Positions 60,783 through 64,000 of a stretch of 64,000 bases of DNA are shown here, in pieces. The stretch's first letter is position 1. Each line of letters starts with the position of its first letter. This DNA is from Plantactinospora mayteni. GTDB lineage: Bacteria; Actinomycetota; Actinomycetes; Mycobacteriales; Micromonosporaceae. Below the pieces are notes generated by a model, which saw only the letters and a program-made list of their open reading frames with translations, was not told the DNA's origin and did not search any database. Where the stretch lies: the NCBI RefSeq assembly GCF_016862935.1, contig NZ_BONX01000030.1, forward strand, positions 1-64,000, in the 5' to 3' direction. A program made the position numbers and the translations under genes.

Positions 60783-61085
60783 CTTCGCTTCCTCGCTTCG
60801 TTACAAGGCGGGTGACGGGCACCGCCCGCAGCGCACCCACCGCAAGTTGAGTGGACCGGACTCAATAGTGCCACGATCCGCCGTACGCGCAAAGTCGGAC
60901 TTGAGTCACATCGACGCAACCCACCTCGGGGCTTCCACCACCGCGAATCCATCGGCAGCGGAGCACATCGACGGTGGTCGCGGGGATCCGGACACCCGGC
61001 CAGGAAACCGGCGGCCGGCAGGGCGCTGATCCGCGAGCAACCGTGCCTGTTGTCTGTGTTGCAGGGATCGGGCAGTCTTTACCCC
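60783..61085. other. divergent heat-shock/dynamin intergenic region
   Basis: This 303-bp gap separates dnaK (minus) from the dynamin-like gene (plus). It contains the HAIR operator (60847-60865) and a partial ACTTGAGT half-site near 60900. I saw no gene; the plus-strand promoter of the dynamin-like gene must lie in its right half but no clear -35/-10 stands out. Confidence 0.5.
60847..60865 (-). promoter_or_regulatory. HAIR operator upstream of dnaK
   Basis: TTGAGT-GGACCGG-ACTCAA matches the HspR-binding inverted repeat (half-site spacing 7). It lies 65 bp upstream of the dnaK start. With the clpB copy it defines the HspR regulon visible here. Confidence 0.9.
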
Positions 61086-62963
61086 GTGACGACCCACGGC
61101 GAACCGGCCACCGGCCTCGGCACGCCCCTGGTCGGCCCGGAAACCCCCATCGCCGACGCGGATCGCGACCAGGCCGACAGCACCCTCCGGCATCCACCGG
61201 CCGGCGACCCGGCCGACACGGCGGACCGGGTGTCCCCGGCCGGAGACGCCGGGACGGACCTGGGCTGGGCGCTCACCCGGCTGCGGGCCGCGATCGACGT
61301 CACCGCCTATCCACTGGCCCTGCCGGGAGCGGACGAGGCCCGTCAGCTCGGCTCGGCGCTGCGGGCCCAGCTCGCCGACTACCTGCTGCCCCGACTCGCC
61401 CGGCTCGACGCGCCGCTGCTGGTGGTCGTCGGCGGCTCGACCGGCGCCGGCAAGTCCACCCTGGTCAACAGCCTGGTCCAGGCCCGGGTCAGCAGTGTCG
61501 GCGTACTCCGGCCGACCACCCGCTCGCCGGTGCTGGTCTGTAGCCCGCTCGACTCGGCGTGGTTCCGCCAGGGCGAACTGCTGCCCGGACTGACCCGGAC
61601 CACCACCCCTCGGGAGCAGCCGGACACCCTGCACCTGGTCACCGCACCCGCCCTGCCGGCCGGGCTGGCCTTCCTGGACGCCCCGGACATCGACTCGGTG
61701 GTGGACGCCAACCGGGCGCTCGCCGCCCAACTGCTCGCCGCCGCCGACCTGTGGCTCTTCGTCACCACCGCCGCCCGGTACGCCGACGCGGTGCCCTGGG
61801 AGCTCCTGCACACCGCCCGACTGCGCGGTACCGCGATCGCACTGGTACTCGACCGGGTGCCGCCGGCCGCCGCCGCCGAGGTGACCACGCACCTGGCCGA
61901 GATGCTGGCCGAACACCAGCTCGGCGCCGCACCGCTCTTCGTACTCCCGGAGACGGTGGTCGACGGGCAGGGGCTGCTGCCGGGGCGGCTGACCGAGCCG
62001 CTGCGCTCCTGGTTCGGCCGGCTCGCCGCCGACTCGGACGCCCGGGCGGCGGTTATCCGGCAGACCCTGGACGGCGCCGTCGCCGCGCTCGGCCCGGCCG
62101 TCGAGAGCCTGGCCACCGCCGCCGACCAGCAGGCGAACGCCGCACAGGCGCTGGACGAGAGGGTCCGGAGCGGCTATCGCGCCGCCCGCCGGTCGGTCGA
62201 GGAGGCCCTCCGGGACGGCCGGCTGCTCCGGGGCGAGGTACTGGCCCGCTGGCAGGAGTTCGTCGGCACCGGCGAACTCTTCCGCACCCTGGAGGCCCGG
62301 GTCGGCCAGCTCCGCGACCGGATCGTCGCGGCGGTGACCGGTCGCCCCGCCCCGAACACCCAGCTCCGGAGCGCGATCGAGTCGCAGCTCGTCACCCTGC
62401 TGCGGGAGTCCGCCGCCACGGCCGCCGAGCAGACCGCCGCGGCCTGGCAGACCCATCCGGCCGGCGCCGCGCTGCTCACCCCCGAGCTGTCCCGACCCGG
62501 CGACGACCTGCCGGAACGGGCCGAGCGGCTGGTCCGGGACTGGCAGCGCAGCGTGCTGGAGCTGGTACGCGCCCAGGGCGGCGACAAGCGGTTCGTGGCC
62601 CGCAGCGCGGCGTACGCGGTGAACGCCACCGGGCTGGCGGTGATGATCGCGGTCTTCGCCTCCACCGCGTTCATCCCGACCGGGCTGGAGGTGGCGGCGG
62701 CGGGCGGCAGCACGGTCGCCGCGCAGAAGGTACTGGAAGCGATCTTCGGTGACCAGGCCACCCGTACCCTGGCCACCCGGGCCCGGGCCGAGCTGCTCGG
62801 CATGGTCGACCGGCTGTTCGACGAGGAGGCGGCCCGCTACCTGGCCCGCACCGCGACGGCCGGGGTCGACGCCAGCCACGGCGACCAGCTCCGCGAGGCG
62901 GCCCGGCTGGTCGACGCCGCGCGGGTCGACGCCGCCGAGACAGCCGGAGCGGAGGCCCGATGA
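61086..62963 (+). CDS. dynamin-like membrane-remodelling GTPase, first of pair
   Basis: A 625-residue protein. The GTPase domain has P-loop GGSTGAGKSTLVNSL (near 120) and DTPG-like FLDAPDIDSV (G3). After a long helical stalk the C-terminus includes a hydrophobic hairpin (NATGLAVMIAVFASTAFIPTGLEVAAAGG) that could insert in the membrane. The second gene, coupled by ATGA, encodes a related GTPase. This resembles the paired dynamin-type GTPases of streptomycetes (dynA/dynB) that stabilise cell-division sites; the relation is inferred from architecture. GTG start at 61086; an upstream TTG at 61050 would add 12 residues. Confidence 0.85.
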   Translation: MTTHGEPATGLGTPLVGPETPIADADRDQADSTLRHPPAGDPADTADRVSPAGDAGTDLGWALTRLRAAIDVTAYPLALPGADEARQLGSALRAQLADYLLPRLARLDAPLLVVVGGSTGAGKSTLVNSLVQARVSSVGVLRPTTRSPVLVCSPLDSAWFRQGELLPGLTRTTTPREQPDTLHLVTAPALPAGLAFLDAPDIDSVVDANRALAAQLLAAADLWLFVTTAARYADAVPWELLHTARLRGTAIALVLDRVPPAAAAEVTTHLAEMLAEHQLGAAPLFVLPETVVDGQGLLPGRLTEPLRSWFGRLAADSDARAAVIRQTLDGAVAALGPAVESLATAADQQANAAQALDERVRSGYRAARRSVEEALRDGRLLRGEVLARWQEFVGTGELFRTLEARVGQLRDRIVAAVTGRPAPNTQLRSAIESQLVTLLRESAATAAEQTAAAWQTHPAGAALLTPELSRPGDDLPERAERLVRDWQRSVLELVRAQGGDKRFVARSAAYAVNATGLAVMIAVFASTAFIPTGLEVAAAGGSTVAAQKVLEAIFGDQATRTLATRARAELLGMVDRLFDEEAARYLARTATAGVDASHGDQLREAARLVDAARVDAAETAGAEAR

Positions 62964-64000
62964 CCGACATCCTGGGCAGGGTCCGGGACGCGTTCCGCCC
63001 CGACCAGCGGGCCGACCCGGACCGGCTGGTCGAGCGCCTGCACGCGGTCAACCGGTTCCTCGCCGCCGTCGACGGCCACCTGCCGGACGAGCGGCTGGTC
63101 GCGGCACACACCCTGATCGAGCGCGCCGGCACCCGGCTGGCCCTCTCGCTGAACCACACCGTGGTGGCGCTGGCCGGTGCCACCGGCAGCGGCAAGTCCA
63201 GCCTGTTCAACTCGCTGGCCCGGTTCGAGATGTCGCCGGTCGGGGTACGCCGGCCGACCACCGGGGTCACCCACGCCTGCGTCTGGGGGCCGCTGGACGG
63301 CGCGACCCGGCTGCTCGACTGGGTCGGCGTACTGCCCCGGCACCGGTTCGTCCGGGAGAGCGCGCTGGACGGTGCCGACGAGGCGGCACTACACGGGCTG
63401 GTCCTGCTCGACCTGCCCGACTTCGACTCGGTGGAGTGGACGCACCGCTCCGAGGTGGACCGGCTGCTCGGCCTGGTCGACCTGGTCGTCTGGGTGGTCG
63501 ACCCGCAGAAGTACGCCGACGAGGTGCTGCACCGCAGCTACCTGCGCGAGTTCCACCGGCACCGGGACGTCACCGTGGTGGTACTCAACCACGCCGACCG
63601 GCTGTCGTCGGACGAGCTGCCCCGGTTGCTCGCCGACCTGCGCCGGCTGGTCGACGCCGACCAGCTCAACGGGATACCACTGCTCGCCACCTCGGCGCTC
63701 TCCGACGCCGGTACGGCACCACTGCGGGCCGCCCTGGAGCAGACGGTCGCGCAGCGGCAGGCGTCGCTGCGCCGGCTCTCCGGAGACGTGGACACGGTCG
63801 TCGACGGGCTCGCCGAGCTGGTCGACCCCGGGCGGGCCGACGACGACGTGGACCGGCCGACGATCCGCCGGCTGATCGACGCGCTGGCCGCCGCGGCCGG
63901 CGTACCGGCGGTGGCGGAGGCGACCGAGCAGGCGTACCGGCACCGGGCGGTGGCCGCGACCGGCTGGCCGCTGGCCCGGGGCCTGCGACGGCTCCGCCCC
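62960..64000 (+). CDS. dynamin-like/YfjP-type GTPase, second of pair (cut by window end)
   Basis: Only the first 347 codons are present. The ATG at 62960-62962 overlaps the upstream stop (ATGA). The GTPase domain shows P-loop AGATGSGKSSLFNSL (near 73), G3 DLPDFDSVEW, G4-like LNHADRLSSDE, and a G1-to-G4 spacing like YfjP-family GTPases. The frame stays open to the last base. Function is expected to depend on its partner, as in paired bacterial dynamins. The C-terminal part is outside the window. Confidence 0.88.
   Translation, partial: MTDILGRVRDAFRPDQRADPDRLVERLHAVNRFLAAVDGHLPDERLVAAHTLIERAGTRLALSLNHTVVALAGATGSGKSSLFNSLARFEMSPVGVRRPTTGVTHACVWGPLDGATRLLDWVGVLPRHRFVRESALDGADEAALHGLVLLDLPDFDSVEWTHRSEVDRLLGLVDLVVWVVDPQKYADEVLHRSYLREFHRHRDVTVVVLNHADRLSSDELPRLLADLRRLVDADQLNGIPLLATSALSDAGTAPLRAALEQTVAQRQASLRRLSGDVDTVVDGLAELVDPGRADDDVDRPTIRRLIDALAAAAGVPAVAEATEQAYRHRAVAATGWPLARGLRRLRP

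Overview
The window is very GC-rich, uses many GTG starts and is packed with short-spaced or ATGA/GTGA-overlapping genes. Gene content points to an actinomycete, most likely of the family Micromonosporaceae: a fadA/fabG/maoC lipid cluster, an hspR-type heat-shock operon with HAIR operators, a Hen1-Pnkp RNA-repair pair, dynamin-like GTPase pairs, SigE-like ECF sigma with an LCP protein, and XRE/TPR and GntR/UTRA regulators. The placement is an inference from gene families; there is no rRNA in the window to test it. I saw no tRNA, rRNA, CRISPR array or intact insertion sequence.

Layout. 0-9.8 kb: purB, a hypothetical protein, a one-chain ECF sigma/zinc-finger/membrane/ectodomain protein, a large permease-like membrane protein, and an MFS exporter with its ArsR-type regulator. 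9.9-14.5 kb: an accessory island with a coupled UTRA/GntR regulator pair, a frameshifted small gene, two hypothetical genes and an AbiE-like nucleotidyltransferase toxin/HTH pair. 14.5-22.3 kb: lipid metabolism (thiolase, FabG4-like reductase, MaoC hydratase, TetR, SCP2, acyl-CoA dehydrogenase), interrupted by a secreted pectate lyase with a LacI-type operator. 22.4-30.5 kb: lipoprotein, purD, purA, a diacylglycerol-kinase-like protein, a proline-rich MinD/ParA-type ATPase and a small RHH-like protein. 30.7-38.9 kb: ribokinase-like kinase with XRE/TPR regulator, DUF3151, LOG protein, class II fructose-bisphosphate aldolase, small membrane protein, glycosyltransferase. 39-45.8 kb: LCP protein with ECF sigma, Hen1-Pnkp, DedA. 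46-53 kb: class II aldolase, ArsR, pyrE, SDR, membrane protein, clpB. 53-64 kb: KhtTU-like K+/H+ antiporter, conserved hypothetical, dnaK-grpE-dnaJ-hspR, and two dynamin-like GTPases (the second cut by the window end).

Mechanistic links. HspR (56.4 kb) very probably represses both its own dnaK operon and clpB through the two HAIR palindromes at 60.85 and 53.2 kb. The lipid cluster carries two strong palindromes at its divergent promoters, one next to a TetR gene. purA-purD and purB supply AMP synthesis. Hen1 and Pnkp together repair and 2'-O-methylate cleaved RNA.

The most unusual signal is not a gene. At least five genes (purB, maoC, purA, dedA, class II aldolase), and weakly a sixth (LCP), end inside a short tandem array whose unit includes the last codons and the stop codon, so several copies of the gene end lie downstream of it. 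Units differ completely in sequence and length from gene to gene, so the process recurs rather than one element being copied. Separate from that are a 69-bp palindromic element present twice, and a 28-bp element present near clpB and between dnaK and grpE.
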